Source: Sporolactobacillus spathodeae (GTDB taxonomy: Bacteria; Bacillota; Bacilli; Bacillales; Sporolactobacillaceae). Taken from it: 64,000 nt of DNA. Of this stretch, positions 56,175-64,000 are shown in pieces; position 1 is the stretch's first letter, and each line of letters begins with the position of its first letter. The stretch spans positions 124,001-188,000 of the forward strand of contig NZ_JAFBEV010000001.1 of assembly GCF_016908935.1 (NCBI RefSeq). The letters run 5' to 3'. The translations under genes and the position numbers were made by a program. Under the pieces are notes generated by a model. That model searched no databases. It had not been told where the DNA came from and saw only the letters and a list, made by a program, of their open reading frames with translations.

Positions 56175-56831
56175 ATGAGTAATTTTACTCGTCTTCTTAT
56201 TATTAACATTATCGTCATTATCGTTCTTATTTGCGGCGGCGCGGTTGGCTACTATTACTACGATCAGGCAGCAAATTATGTTCGAACGGATAACGCTGCA
56301 GTCAGCGGTCAAGCAATTTCGATTGTAGCGCCGACCTCAGGCAAATTGATTTCATGGTCCGGCAATACGGGGAAAACATTTGATCAGAACCAGGTGATTG
56401 GGAAAATTTCAGGAATGGGCGCAGTTGGCAAACCGGTTCAGACTGAGGTCAAGATGCCAGAGAAAGCAACAATCGCCGAAAACAGTGCCGTGAAAAACAC
56501 ATTTATTGCAGCGGGCACACAACTTGCAGAAGCTTTTGATTTAAAGGCGCTTTATATCACCGCTAATGTCGATGAAACCAGTATTGATCAGGTGAAAGTC
56601 GGACAAAAAGTTGATGTTTCTATCGATGCGTTCAAAGGGACGAAATTCACCGGAAAAGTGACACAAATTGGAACGGCAACTGCGGGAACATTTTCCTTGA
56701 TTGCCAATTCAAACAGCAATGGTAATTATACAAAAGTAACTCAAGTTGTGCCGGTTAAGATTGAACTTGACGGTTTCAAAGGCGAAAAACTGCTTCCGGG
56801 CATGAACGCTACCGTTAAAATTCATATTTAA
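56175..56831 (+). CDS. HlyD/EmrA-type membrane fusion protein
   Basis: A 218-residue protein: one N-terminal membrane anchor (residues 6-28), a first biotinyl-lipoyl-like strand pair starting YVRTDNAAVSGQAISI, typical of EmrA/HlyD, and a beta-barrel part ending GMNATVKIHI. The coiled-coil hairpin of Gram-negative EmrA is absent; the protein is short, as in Firmicutes. It precedes a DHA2 pump and would help that pump move substrates outward. ATG 56175 has AAGGGG and AGGA upstream. Confidence 0.88.
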   Translation: MSNFTRLLIINIIVIIVLICGGAVGYYYYDQAANYVRTDNAAVSGQAISIVAPTSGKLISWSGNTGKTFDQNQVIGKISGMGAVGKPVQTEVKMPEKATIAENSAVKNTFIAAGTQLAEAFDLKALYITANVDETSIDQVKVGQKVDVSIDAFKGTKFTGKVTQIGTATAGTFSLIANSNSNGNYTKVTQVVPVKIELDGFKGEKLLPGMNATVKIHI

Positions 56832-56854
56832 AATAAGACGGAAGGAGGGATTTG

Positions 56855-58669
56855 ATGACACCGTTCCTTTCCATTTATGGCGGTTGCGCGCTTGTCGCGC
56901 TGGTTTTGTTTAATTGGCTATTGCTGCACAGAAGATGGCGCCGAAAAGCCGGATTGACTGATTCACAGGCACGGGCCAAACGGGCATTTAAAACGATCAG
57001 CCGAAGAGAAACACCTGAAGAAACAACAATTCGTTCACAACGGATGCAGAAATTATCGGAAACAACGATCGAACCCAATAGAAGGACTAGCCCTGAAAAG
57101 GCGGCAATGGCACCAACTGGCGCAAATGTCACGAGTCCAAAAATCAATTTGCTATCTGTGATGCTTGTGCTATTGCTCGGTGCATTTATAGCTTTGCTTA
57201 ATCAGACATTGATGAATGTGGCTTTGCCGAAAATGATGACGGCTTTTAATATTTCAACGAGTACTGCTCAGTGGATTACAACCGGGTATATGCTCGTCAA
57301 TGGTGTGCTGATTCCTGTAACAGCCTTTTTAATGGAGACGTTCACCACGCGTCGTCTATTCCTGTCAGCAATGGGTTTGTTTACGGCAGGGACATTGATT
57401 TGTGCAATTGCGCCTGGATTTACGTTTTTAATGATTGGTCGCGTTGTTCAAGCGTCAGGTGCCGGCATTATTATGCCGTTGATGACCAATGTTTTTCTAA
57501 CTGTTTTCCCACCTGAAAAACGCGGTGGGGCAATGGGTATGATGGGTTTGGCGATGATTTTCGCGCCAGCGATTGGTCCGACGCTTTCTGGCTATATTGT
57601 CGAACACTTTACTTGGCGTCTCTTGTTCTGGGTTGTTTTTCCACTCGGATTGATTGATATTGCACTTGCTTACCGCTATCTGGCTAATGTTGGCAAACGT
57701 ACTTTTCCGAAGTTGGATGTTCTTGGCTTGATTCTTTCGACGACTGGCTTTGGCGGGTTGCTCTATGCCTTCAGCGAAGCTGGCAATAAAGGCTGGGACA
57801 GCCTATCCGTTAAACTTACGCTTATCATCGGCATTATTTCATTAATACTGTTTGTGTGGCGGGAACTAGTTATCGAGAATCCGATACTGGATTTAAAGGT
57901 GTTTCGCTACAAAATATTTACACTTACGACAATTATTAATATATTTATCACAATGGCAATGTTTGCAGCGATGATTCTTCTGCCTATTTACTTGCAGAAT
58001 ATCCGCAGCTTTACACCGTTGCAATCCGGATTGCTGCTTCTTCCGGGTGCATTGTTGATGGGTGTGATGTCGCCAATCACCGGAATCTTATTTGATCGAA
58101 TCGGTTCGCGTCCACTTGCGATTATCGGCCTTTTAATCACAGTTCTGACAACGTGGCAATTTGCATTACTGACGGATGCGACGTCTTTTGGTCACATCAT
58201 GTTTCTTTACACAGCCCGTATGTTTGGTATGTCATTGTTGATGATGCCGATAATGACAGAGGGGCTGAATAATTTGCCACGTACGCTCAATAGTCATGGG
58301 ACGGCTATGTCGAATACGATGCGCCAAGTGGCTGGCTCGCTTGGCACAGCTTTTCTGGTTACGGTGATGACGAATCGGACTACCTATCATATGAGTGAAT
58401 TTGCGAACCATGTGACGCTAAGTAACACGCCGCTTGACCACCAAGTCGGTATGGCCAGTTTCGCACTGGCCAATTCACAGCATCTCTCAATCAGCGCAGG
58501 ACAAGGCTTGATGCGCCAACTTCTAAATGGGAAAATGGGGCAGCTCGCTACAATTCAAGGGATAAATGATGCGTTTGTTGTGGCCACTGGCCTGACAATT
58601 GTCGCCTTGATTCTTTCATTTTTTATTAAGCGTTCAACACCATCTAAGAAAAAACAAACGATTCATTGA
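56855..58669 (+). CDS. DHA2 family multidrug efflux MFS transporter with N-terminal extension
   Basis: A 604-residue protein. The DHA2 (14-helix, EmrB-like) domain starts near residue 100 with LLSVMLVLLLGAFIALLNQT and holds the motif TTRRLF plus the motif C region GPTLSGYI. Before it lie one additional membrane helix (about 5-22) and about 75 basic, Thr/Arg-rich residues, not usual for EmrB. ATG 56855 follows GGAGGG. It likely exports lipophilic drugs with the preceding HlyD protein and is controlled by the following MarR protein. Confidence 0.9.
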   Translation: MTPFLSIYGGCALVALVLFNWLLLHRRWRRKAGLTDSQARAKRAFKTISRRETPEETTIRSQRMQKLSETTIEPNRRTSPEKAAMAPTGANVTSPKINLLSVMLVLLLGAFIALLNQTLMNVALPKMMTAFNISTSTAQWITTGYMLVNGVLIPVTAFLMETFTTRRLFLSAMGLFTAGTLICAIAPGFTFLMIGRVVQASGAGIIMPLMTNVFLTVFPPEKRGGAMGMMGLAMIFAPAIGPTLSGYIVEHFTWRLLFWVVFPLGLIDIALAYRYLANVGKRTFPKLDVLGLILSTTGFGGLLYAFSEAGNKGWDSLSVKLTLIIGIISLILFVWRELVIENPILDLKVFRYKIFTLTTIINIFITMAMFAAMILLPIYLQNIRSFTPLQSGLLLLPGALLMGVMSPITGILFDRIGSRPLAIIGLLITVLTTWQFALLTDATSFGHIMFLYTARMFGMSLLMMPIMTEGLNNLPRTLNSHGTAMSNTMRQVAGSLGTAFLVTVMTNRTTYHMSEFANHVTLSNTPLDHQVGMASFALANSQHLSISAGQGLMRQLLNGKMGQLATIQGINDAFVVATGLTIVALILSFFIKRSTPSKKKQTIH

Positions 58670-58738
58670 GCTGAGCCGGTCGTTCCTTCTAATCGTTTCT
58701 ACGGAGGCTAGTCCAGCGCTTGACGAACGTCAAAGGAG

Positions 58739-59176
58739 ATGGGACTCATCGACGAAAAAAAAAGAGAGGCAACGATTGAACAGATTGAGCATGCCTTGGC
58801 AATTATGATTCGAAGATTCAAGAAAAGCATCAATGAAAACCACACATCGAACATCACCGCGCATGAGTATGTCTTCCTGTCTTGCCTGTTCAAGAAACAG
58901 CAAGAAACCGCTTCGGGTCTGGCGAAACAATTTGAAGTCACGCCTAGCTATGCGACGATTGTTGTCGATAAATTGATTCGGTCTGGTTATGTTCAGCGTC
59001 GGCGCTCAACGACGGATCGACGGATTGTAGAATTGACCGTAACAGATAAGGGCGTCAAAACGTACGAAGCGCTTAGCGTTGTCAGAAGGCAGGTTTTACA
59101 ACAGGTGTTTGGAAAACTAAACGACGATGAATTGATGCAGATGCTTCAACTTGTCGCCAAGTTGTCCGATGAATAA
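58739..59176 (+). CDS. MarR family transcriptional regulator
   Basis: A 145-residue winged-helix regulator: TASGLAKQFEVTPSYATIVVDKLIRSGYVQRRRSTTDRRIVELT (in pieces, residues 56-100) is the DNA-binding part with the wing DRR. It closes the HlyD-DHA2 operon and is its likely repressor. The start is odd: AAAGGAG directly abuts ATG 58739 with no spacer, and an in-frame stop lies 18 bases upstream, so no longer form exists. Confidence 0.88.
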   Translation: MGLIDEKKREATIEQIEHALAIMIRRFKKSINENHTSNITAHEYVFLSCLFKKQQETASGLAKQFEVTPSYATIVVDKLIRSGYVQRRRSTTDRRIVELTVTDKGVKTYEALSVVRRQVLQQVFGKLNDDELMQMLQLVAKLSDE

Positions 59177-59190
59177 TCACTCCGATTAAG

Positions 59191-59234
59191 ATGTCTCAAT
59201 AGTCGATTGATTCGACCGTGAGGCATTTTTTTTT
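59191..59234 (+). terminator. Terminator of the efflux operon
   Basis: ATGTCTCA...AGTCGA and TCGAC...TGAGGCAT pair with small bulges, followed by nine T residues. Confidence 0.85.
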
Positions 59235-59424
59235 AGCTATATCTAAATTTATTGTTGTTTTACTGACCAAAAGGCAATGTGTGATGACGCCTTGCGGGAA
59301 AAGCGAGCCAAGTGAGACCCTGCAGATTCTCGCTTGGCTGAGGAAACGCGCGACGTCCGCGGCAAACGCGCAACCGAAGCGCAATTGTTGAAAAAGGGCT
59401 TGGCAAAGCCAAGGTTTTTCTCAG
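59234..59424 (+). repeat. Dispersed repeat copy R13 (most complete, type-alpha left end)
   Basis: It contains all parts of the family: AGCTATATCTAAATTTATTG, GGCAATGTGTGATGACG, the core CTTGCGGGAAAAGCGAGCC to CCGCGGCAAACGCG, CCGAAGCGCAATTGTTG and the end hairpin CTTGGC-AAA-GCCAAG with TTTTTCTCA. It starts at the terminator T-tract of the preceding operon. Confidence 0.92.
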
Positions 59425-59513
59425 GTATTTTGTTTCTTGAAAAGTACTGATTATAAGAGCCTGTAACGGATCATTGTCAGATGAATATGCTATAAAAAGA
59501 TTTTCATTATTTG

Positions 59514-59541
59514 TTTCCACCGCTGCGAAATGCGCTATACT
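59514..59541 (+). promoter_or_regulatory. Candidate galU promoter
   Basis: TTTCCA (59514-59519) and TATACT (59536-59541) with a 16-base spacer, about 125 bases before the galU start. Confidence 0.45.
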
Positions 59542-59664
59542 CACAACAAATTATATGTTCTTTCAGACCAACTTTTTCTATGTGGGTGGCTTGTTCTGAT
59601 CGCCTGATAAATTGCGTGCTTTTTCAGCGGATAACAATGAGCAATGATTAATCAGGAGGATTTT

Positions 59665-60537
59665 ATGAAACGTGTAAGGAAAGCTATTATTCCAGCAGCC
59701 GGTCTCGGTACGCGCTTTCTCCCAGCGACAAAAGCGATGCCGAAAGAAATGCTGCCGATTGTCGACAAGCCAACGATTCAATATATTGTTGAAGAAGCAG
59801 TCGCCTCAGGCATTGAGGACATTATCATTGTCACTGGTAAAGGCAAACGAGCGATTGAAGATCATTTTGATCATGCATTCGAACTTGAATCGCATTTATT
59901 GAAACAAAGAAAGTATCATCTGCTTGAGCAAGTCCGTCAACCCTCGTCCGTTGCTATTTTTTTTATTCGTCAGAAGGAGCCAAAGGGTTTGGGACATGCC
60001 ATTTGGTCTGCTCGCCAATTCGTTGGCAATGAACCTTTTGCGGTATTGCTCGGTGATGATATCATTGAGAATGACACCCCTTGTCTCAGGCAAATGATGA
60101 TGAAATTTGATCAAGTTCAGTCAAGCATCGTCGCTGTTAAAAATGTACCGATTGATAAAACGAACAGATACGGGATTATTGATCCAGAGACGAAGCAGGA
60201 CAATCTTTATTCCTTAAAGGGTTTGGTTGAAAAGCCAGGCATCGGTGAGGCGCCTTCAACGTTAGCCATAATTGGTCGCTATATTCTGACGCCTGCTGTA
60301 TTTGATTTTCTTGGTGCCCAGCAAATGGGAAAGGGCGGGGAAATCCAATTGACCGATGCGATTTCCAATTTGCTAACGAAAGAAAAAGTGTATGGTTATT
60401 TGTTCAGCGGCAAGCGCTATGATGTTGGTGAGCCACTTGGATTTATCGAATCAAATATTGAAATGGCGCTTTCCCGCGCGGAATGGCGGGACGAATTGGT
60501 CCGTTATCTTGATCAACTGCATCAGAAATTGCAGTAA
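59665..60537 (+). CDS. galU: UTP-glucose-1-phosphate uridylyltransferase
   Basis: A 290-residue nucleotidyltransferase that makes UDP-glucose (GtaB in B. subtilis). The N-terminal motif [24 protein letters not shown] holds the UTP-binding glycines and Arg/Lys (residues 7-30, family pattern); GLGHAIW and GRYIL follow. ATG 59665 lies 6 bases after AGGAGG. It opens a group of cell surface glycan genes and would supply UDP-glucose for teichoic acid or glycolipid decoration. Confidence 0.95.
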   Translation: MKRVRKAIIPAAGLGTRFLPATKAMPKEMLPIVDKPTIQYIVEEAVASGIEDIIIVTGKGKRAIEDHFDHAFELESHLLKQRKYHLLEQVRQPSSVAIFFIRQKEPKGLGHAIWSARQFVGNEPFAVLLGDDIIENDTPCLRQMMMKFDQVQSSIVAVKNVPIDKTNRYGIIDPETKQDNLYSLKGLVEKPGIGEAPSTLAIIGRYILTPAVFDFLGAQQMGKGGEIQLTDAISNLLTKEKVYGYLFSGKRYDVGEPLGFIESNIEMALSRAEWRDELVRYLDQLHQKLQ

Positions 60538-60671
60538 CAAAAGGCGGAATCATAATCATTAAAAGATGATTGAGGTCGATGAAGTCAGTTTTTAAAAATA
60601 CAGGCTGCTGTTTCAAACAGCGGTCTGAAATTGTGGACAGGCTTAAGCTAAAAGAGAAAGGATAGAAGAAA

Positions 60672-61094
60672 ATGAGTGAAAAACAAGAACGATCAGCTCA
60701 TATTCCAAGCGCCGCATGGCAAAAAATACGTCTGCTCCGCCAGGTGATTATCTTTGGACTGGTCGGCGTGATGAATACAGCTGTCGATTTTTTTACCTTT
60801 TTACTGCTCACGCAAGTGTTTTCTATTTACTTTGCCTTTGCTCAGGTGATTTCGTATAGCGCAGGCATGCTCAATAGTTACCTATTCAATTCGAAAATCA
60901 CTTTTTCCGCTTCAGGAAAATCTAAAACACGTTTGGTGAAATTCATTGTGCTTAATGTAGCCGTATTGCTGCTGACGCTCATTATCATGCATTCACTTTT
61001 GTCGCTGCCGCTTATCATCGATAAACTGATTAGCACGTTTGTTGGACTAGTCGTTAACTTTCTATTAAGCAAGTATTGGGTCTTCAAAAGCTGA
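60672..61094 (+). CDS. GtrA family membrane protein
   Basis: A 140-residue protein with four membrane helices. Marks of the GtrA family are RQVIIFGLVGVMNTAVDFFTF near 24-43 and NSYLFNSKITF near 70. GtrA-like proteins help flip or modify undecaprenyl-linked sugars. Its place after galU and before tagD suggests a role in glycosylation of wall polymers. ATG 60672 follows GAAAGGATAG. Confidence 0.85.
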   Translation: MSEKQERSAHIPSAAWQKIRLLRQVIIFGLVGVMNTAVDFFTFLLLTQVFSIYFAFAQVISYSAGMLNSYLFNSKITFSASGKSKTRLVKFIVLNVAVLLLTLIIMHSLLSLPLIIDKLISTFVGLVVNFLLSKYWVFKS

Positions 61095-61123
61095 TGCGCT
61101 TGTTCGAAAATGAATAGAAGTCA

Positions 61124-61152
61124 TTGTATTTGCAAGCTTCCAGGCTTATAAT
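61124..61152 (+). promoter_or_regulatory. tagD promoter
   Basis: TTGTAT (61124-61129) and a perfect TATAAT (61147-61152) are 17 bases apart. The leader of about 160 bases ends with a stem-loop at 61266-61300 (CATGCA...TGCATG with CCC/GGG) next to the ribosome site. Confidence 0.75.
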
Positions 61153-61322
61153 TACTGAAGTGTTCATTTACGGATTTTCAATTAACGGTTTATCCGAGGG
61201 GCGTATAGAAAGAGTGAATTAGTCAGATTTTATTATTGATGCAGTACCTTTGGACAAACATAGAGCATGCACCCTGATCCTGCATGGGTACAGATGCATG
61301 AAATTGAGGAGTGAAGTTAAAA

Positions 61323-61718
61323 ATGAAAAAAGTATTGACGTATGGAACTTTTGATCTTCTCCACTACGGACATATCAATATTTTACGTCGCGCCAAAGAA
61401 TTAGGTGATTATCTAATCGTCGGGCTTTCAACTGATGAATTCAATGCCCTAAAGCATAAGGAAGCCTATCATAGCTATGAGAACAGAAAGTTAATTCTTG
61501 AAGCCATCCGTTATGTAGATAAGGTCATTCCGGAAAACGATTGGGATCAGAAAATAAAAGACGTACAGGAGAACGACATTGATATTTTCGTCATGGGTGA
61601 CGACTGGGAAGGTAAATTTGATTTTCTGAAAGATTATTGCGAAGTCATCTATTTACCGCGAACCGTTGGCATTTCCACAACGAAAATCAAGCATGATTTG
61701 TTTTCCGTTAAAAAATGA
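61323..61718 (+). CDS. tagD: Glycerol-3-phosphate cytidylyltransferase
   Basis: A 131-residue enzyme that makes CDP-glycerol for wall teichoic acid. The nucleotidyltransferase motifs are GTFDLLHYGH near 8-17 and RTVGISTTKI near the end. ATG 61323 lies 11 bases after GAGGAG; GTG 61311 touches that site. The stop overlaps the next start by four bases (ATGA). Confidence 0.95.
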   Translation: MKKVLTYGTFDLLHYGHINILRRAKELGDYLIVGLSTDEFNALKHKEAYHSYENRKLILEAIRYVDKVIPENDWDQKIKDVQENDIDIFVMGDDWEGKFDFLKDYCEVIYLPRTVGISTTKIKHDLFSVKK

Positions 61719-62866
61719 TTAAAGAAGTTCTTATTGCGTGCTATTTGCGTGTTTTCCAAATGGTGTTTTCGATTTGCCGCTTGCTGCCATTAAAAAATAA
61801 AATAGTTTTTGTTGCCTCTTTCACAGACAACCCACTTTATGTGTTTCACGCGCTGAGAAAGCAACACGTAGCGGCAGAAATCATTTTTCTCTGCCGTGGT
61901 AAAGTGATCGAGGATTTCAGAAAAACAGGCTGTTCGACTTTCCCAATCGAAACTTTTCGGCTGCGTCATCTCTTGCATGCGGCCTATCACTTGGCGACGG
62001 GCAAAGTGATTATTGTGGACAACTATTTTGCTTTTTTATCGGTCAGTCATTTTCGGAGAAATGTTACTTGTATTCAGCTTTGGCACGCGGTTGGCGCATT
62101 CAAAACGTTCGGTCTCTGCGATCATTCGATTGCCCACCGTACGAAGCGGGCGAGAGAGCGTTTTAAACAGGTGTACAGCCATTTTGATAAAATTATTGTC
62201 GGTTCCGACGCCATGGAGCAGATTTTTCACCAATCTTTTGGTCTTGGAACCGATCATTTTATACATACAGGAATCCCGCGGACGGATCTCTTTTTTGATC
62301 AGAAGAAAATAGAAAAAATTCGTCAGGAATTTCATAGGCAATATGGTAATAAAATTATTATTCTTTATGCGCCAACCTTCCGTGACAATCAAACAAATTT
62401 GAATGCCCTCCCTTTTAACCCGAACGTATTGGAAGAAAAGCTGGGCAATAATTTTGTATTTCTTCTGAAATTTCATCCGCTTGTTTCGCAAAAGGCGTGT
62501 TTACCCAGTCATTCTGGATTCATTATCGATTGTTCCGATCAGCCGATTAACACGTTGCTTCTTGGGGTCGATATGTTGATTACCGATTATTCTTCAATTC
62601 CTTTTGAATTTGCTTTACTTGATCGGCCAATGATTTTCTTCCCTTATGATATGGAAAACTATAGGGAGACACGTGGATTGACTGAAGACTATCTCGAAAC
62701 AGTGCCGGGCCCTATTGCCGAAAACGAGGAGCAGCTCGTCGCATGTATTCACCAGGCCGCGCGGAGAGGGAGAGAAGCAGCGCGTTTTTCACAGATCTGG
62801 AATAAGTATTCAACAGGCCAATCAAGCCGCCAAGTTGCCCAGTATATCGTGAGCTTGCTCGAATGA
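61715..62866 (+). CDS. tagB: CDP-glycerol glycerophosphotransferase, TagB-like primase
   Basis: A 383-residue peripheral membrane enzyme of the TagB/TagF family. The conserved HAVGAFKTFG follows IQLW near 122-135, and the C-terminal catalytic region holds HPLV near 253 and TDYSSIPFEFA near 290. The length (single catalytic domain) and the QLWHAVGA motif fit TagB, which adds the first glycerol phosphate to the linkage unit, more than the longer polymerase TagF. It is coupled to tagD. Confidence 0.88.
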   Translation: MIKEVLIACYLRVFQMVFSICRLLPLKNKIVFVASFTDNPLYVFHALRKQHVAAEIIFLCRGKVIEDFRKTGCSTFPIETFRLRHLLHAAYHLATGKVIIVDNYFAFLSVSHFRRNVTCIQLWHAVGAFKTFGLCDHSIAHRTKRARERFKQVYSHFDKIIVGSDAMEQIFHQSFGLGTDHFIHTGIPRTDLFFDQKKIEKIRQEFHRQYGNKIIILYAPTFRDNQTNLNALPFNPNVLEEKLGNNFVFLLKFHPLVSQKACLPSHSGFIIDCSDQPINTLLLGVDMLITDYSSIPFEFALLDRPMIFFPYDMENYRETRGLTEDYLETVPGPIAENEEQLVACIHQAARRGREAARFSQIWNKYSTGQSSRQVAQYIVSLLE

Positions 62867-62973
62867 GGCGACCACTCCCGAAATCAATCCTTTTTACTGG
62901 GATACGAGCAGTCTCCGCTTCGGACTGCTTGTAAAACGGTAAAAGTCATTAAAAAGCTCTGGAGGGCGTAGAA

Positions 62974-64000
62974 ATGAAGGAAAAATTGGAAAAATATTTA
63001 AGAAAGTCGATACATGCGCGATTGCTCAAGTTTGACGCGACGCAAGATAGCTGGACTTTTCATTTGACATTTGCGGCGCAAATTGAGCTGAGCTATATAC
63101 AGAGGACCGAACTCGTCTTCAGCTATCGATATGGCGAGGAGGCGTATCGATTTCCTCTGACTGCTATTCATAGGACTGAGGCAGGCAATTGGCAAGCGGA
63201 ATCTTCAATTTCTTTAGCGGAACAAAAAGAAATTCTATTCGCCCGTGAATATTGGGATTGTTATCTACGCTTTCCTGCAGATAAGCCCTTTATTGACGCG
63301 TTTCTTACAGAAAATGTGGAAATCAGAAAGACATTGGCAGAAGGACTAGCACCGGATCAATCATTAAATGATCCGGAGTTCGCCACCCCTTCAGACTTGA
63401 AAATTCGTTTGAAGCGCGAGGCTATGAGCGAGATACAGAAGCTTGATTTGTTTGCAGAATATGATGCGCCGCAGAATCTGATGATGGTCCCGTTTTACAC
63501 GAAGAAAGACTTTTTCTCTATCCGAGTCGAAACCATTCATGTCATGGCACGGCTAGATTCTGCGGTTATCAGCAAACATTACATGTTAAAGCTCGATGGG
63601 TTCATTCTCTTTCCGGTTATCGACAGCCTTGAAAATAAAGACTGTCAGAAGAAGTTACTCTTGCTTGATAGAGAGGAAAATGTGATTAGTGAATGGCGGG
63701 CCGAAAACGTTGAGCGAAAGGACTTAACGGAGGAAGCCGCTTCAATCGGTCGCAATTATGATTGGTCTGGTTTTTCTGTTGAAATCGATTTGAAACCGCT
63801 CGCTGCTGAATATGGGGCGAAACTTGAAAGCGCGGAAAATTACTATTTCCGGCTTGAATTTGTCCATCCGAAAAACGGTTTGCTCTTTTCCGAGGAACCG
63901 GTCCGCGTTCTTTCAAGAAAAAAAATTATTACCGGTCGCCATGTGATCAAAATTAACAAGGTCAAACGGAGCTTGAGTGTCAAGCGCAATCGAAACAATA
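62974..64000 (+). CDS. Large surface-polymer protein, N-terminal part (runs off the window)
   Basis: An open frame of 342 codons without a stop from ATG 62974, which follows GGAGGG by 8 bases. The product is soluble, strand-rich and acidic, with two or three tandem beta-sandwich-like units (patterns such as ELVFSYRYGEEAYRFPL, then YYFRLEFVHPKNGLLFSEEP). No catalytic motif is visible yet. It follows tagB by 107 bases, so it is probably a glycan or teichoic acid polymerase with N-terminal beta domains, but this is inferred from position; the catalytic part would lie past the window. Confidence 0.7.
   Translation, partial: MKEKLEKYLRKSIHARLLKFDATQDSWTFHLTFAAQIELSYIQRTELVFSYRYGEEAYRFPLTAIHRTEAGNWQAESSISLAEQKEILFAREYWDCYLRFPADKPFIDAFLTENVEIRKTLAEGLAPDQSLNDPEFATPSDLKIRLKREAMSEIQKLDLFAEYDAPQNLMMVPFYTKKDFFSIRVETIHVMARLDSAVISKHYMLKLDGFILFPVIDSLENKDCQKKLLLLDREENVISEWRAENVERKDLTEEAASIGRNYDWSGFSVEIDLKPLAAEYGAKLESAENYYFRLEFVHPKNGLLFSEEPVRVLSRKKIITGRHVIKINKVKRSLSVKRNRNN

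Overview
The window is bacterial chromosome from a low-to-moderate GC, endospore-forming member of the Bacillales. Many genes recur in the order known from the Bacillus subtilis yitW-yjaV-fabHA-fabF-yjbA-trpS-opp-spxA-yjbE-mecA-coiA-pepF-spxH-yjbJ-yjbK-relQ-nadK-rluD-prpE-fabI region. Sporulation-linked families (prpE, a YjcZ-type peptide), strong AGGAGG-type ribosome binding sites, a tryptophan T-box and FapR-, CcpA- and TnrA-like sites fit this. The set (cydABCD, DHA2 pump, repeats) makes me think of a Sporolactobacillaceae-type genome, but that is an impression and cannot be proved from the window. No rRNA, tRNA, CRISPR array, prophage or transposase gene was seen.

Layout. 1-6000: an oligosaccharide import and hydrolysis operon (end of a binding protein, two permeases, a GH13 oligo-1,6-glucosidase-like enzyme, a PucR-type regulator), facing an MsmK-type ATPase gene that has a CcpA (cre) site. 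6200-11400: SufT/YitW-like Fe-S protein, YjaV-like protein, YppG-like protein, fabH-fabF behind a FapR-type operator, yjbA. 11400-21300: trpS with a complete T-box leader, two paralogous oppA genes and oppBCDF. 21300-29800: proteostasis and competence genes (spxA, mecA, coiA, pepF, spxH) mixed with small membrane-protein genes and a TerC-type gene. 30000-36000: non-syntenic accessory genes (YitT, LysR/MFS pair, second M3 peptidase). 36000-45400: cell wall and stress housekeeping genes (yjbJ, yjbK, relQ, nadK, rluD, prpE, a SEDS protein, fabI, DUF421, PgpA-like). 45400-53000: FbpA-like peptide gene divergent from tnrA, then cydABCD. 53000-59200: CNNM/CBS transporter, YjcZ-type peptide, Nudix protein, HlyD/DHA2/MarR efflux operon. 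59600-64000: the start of a wall teichoic acid/surface glycan locus (galU, gtrA, tagD, tagB and an unfinished large protein).

The most unusual signal is a dispersed, GC-rich, structured intergenic repeat family with at least 14 full or partial copies. Every copy I found is in the same orientation, and most begin within about 50 bases after the intrinsic terminator of the preceding plus-strand gene. Long copies carry an internal inverted repeat and overlapping complementary segments; short copies lack the GC-rich middle. The right end is a small terminator-like hairpin, which in places serves as the 3' end of a small gene on the other strand. Other points worth checking are two perfect TnrA boxes placed on either side of the tnrA promoter, a probable CTG start codon in a DUF421 gene, a palindrome-plus-hairpin leader of the CNNM gene, and three small genes of about 40-55 codons.
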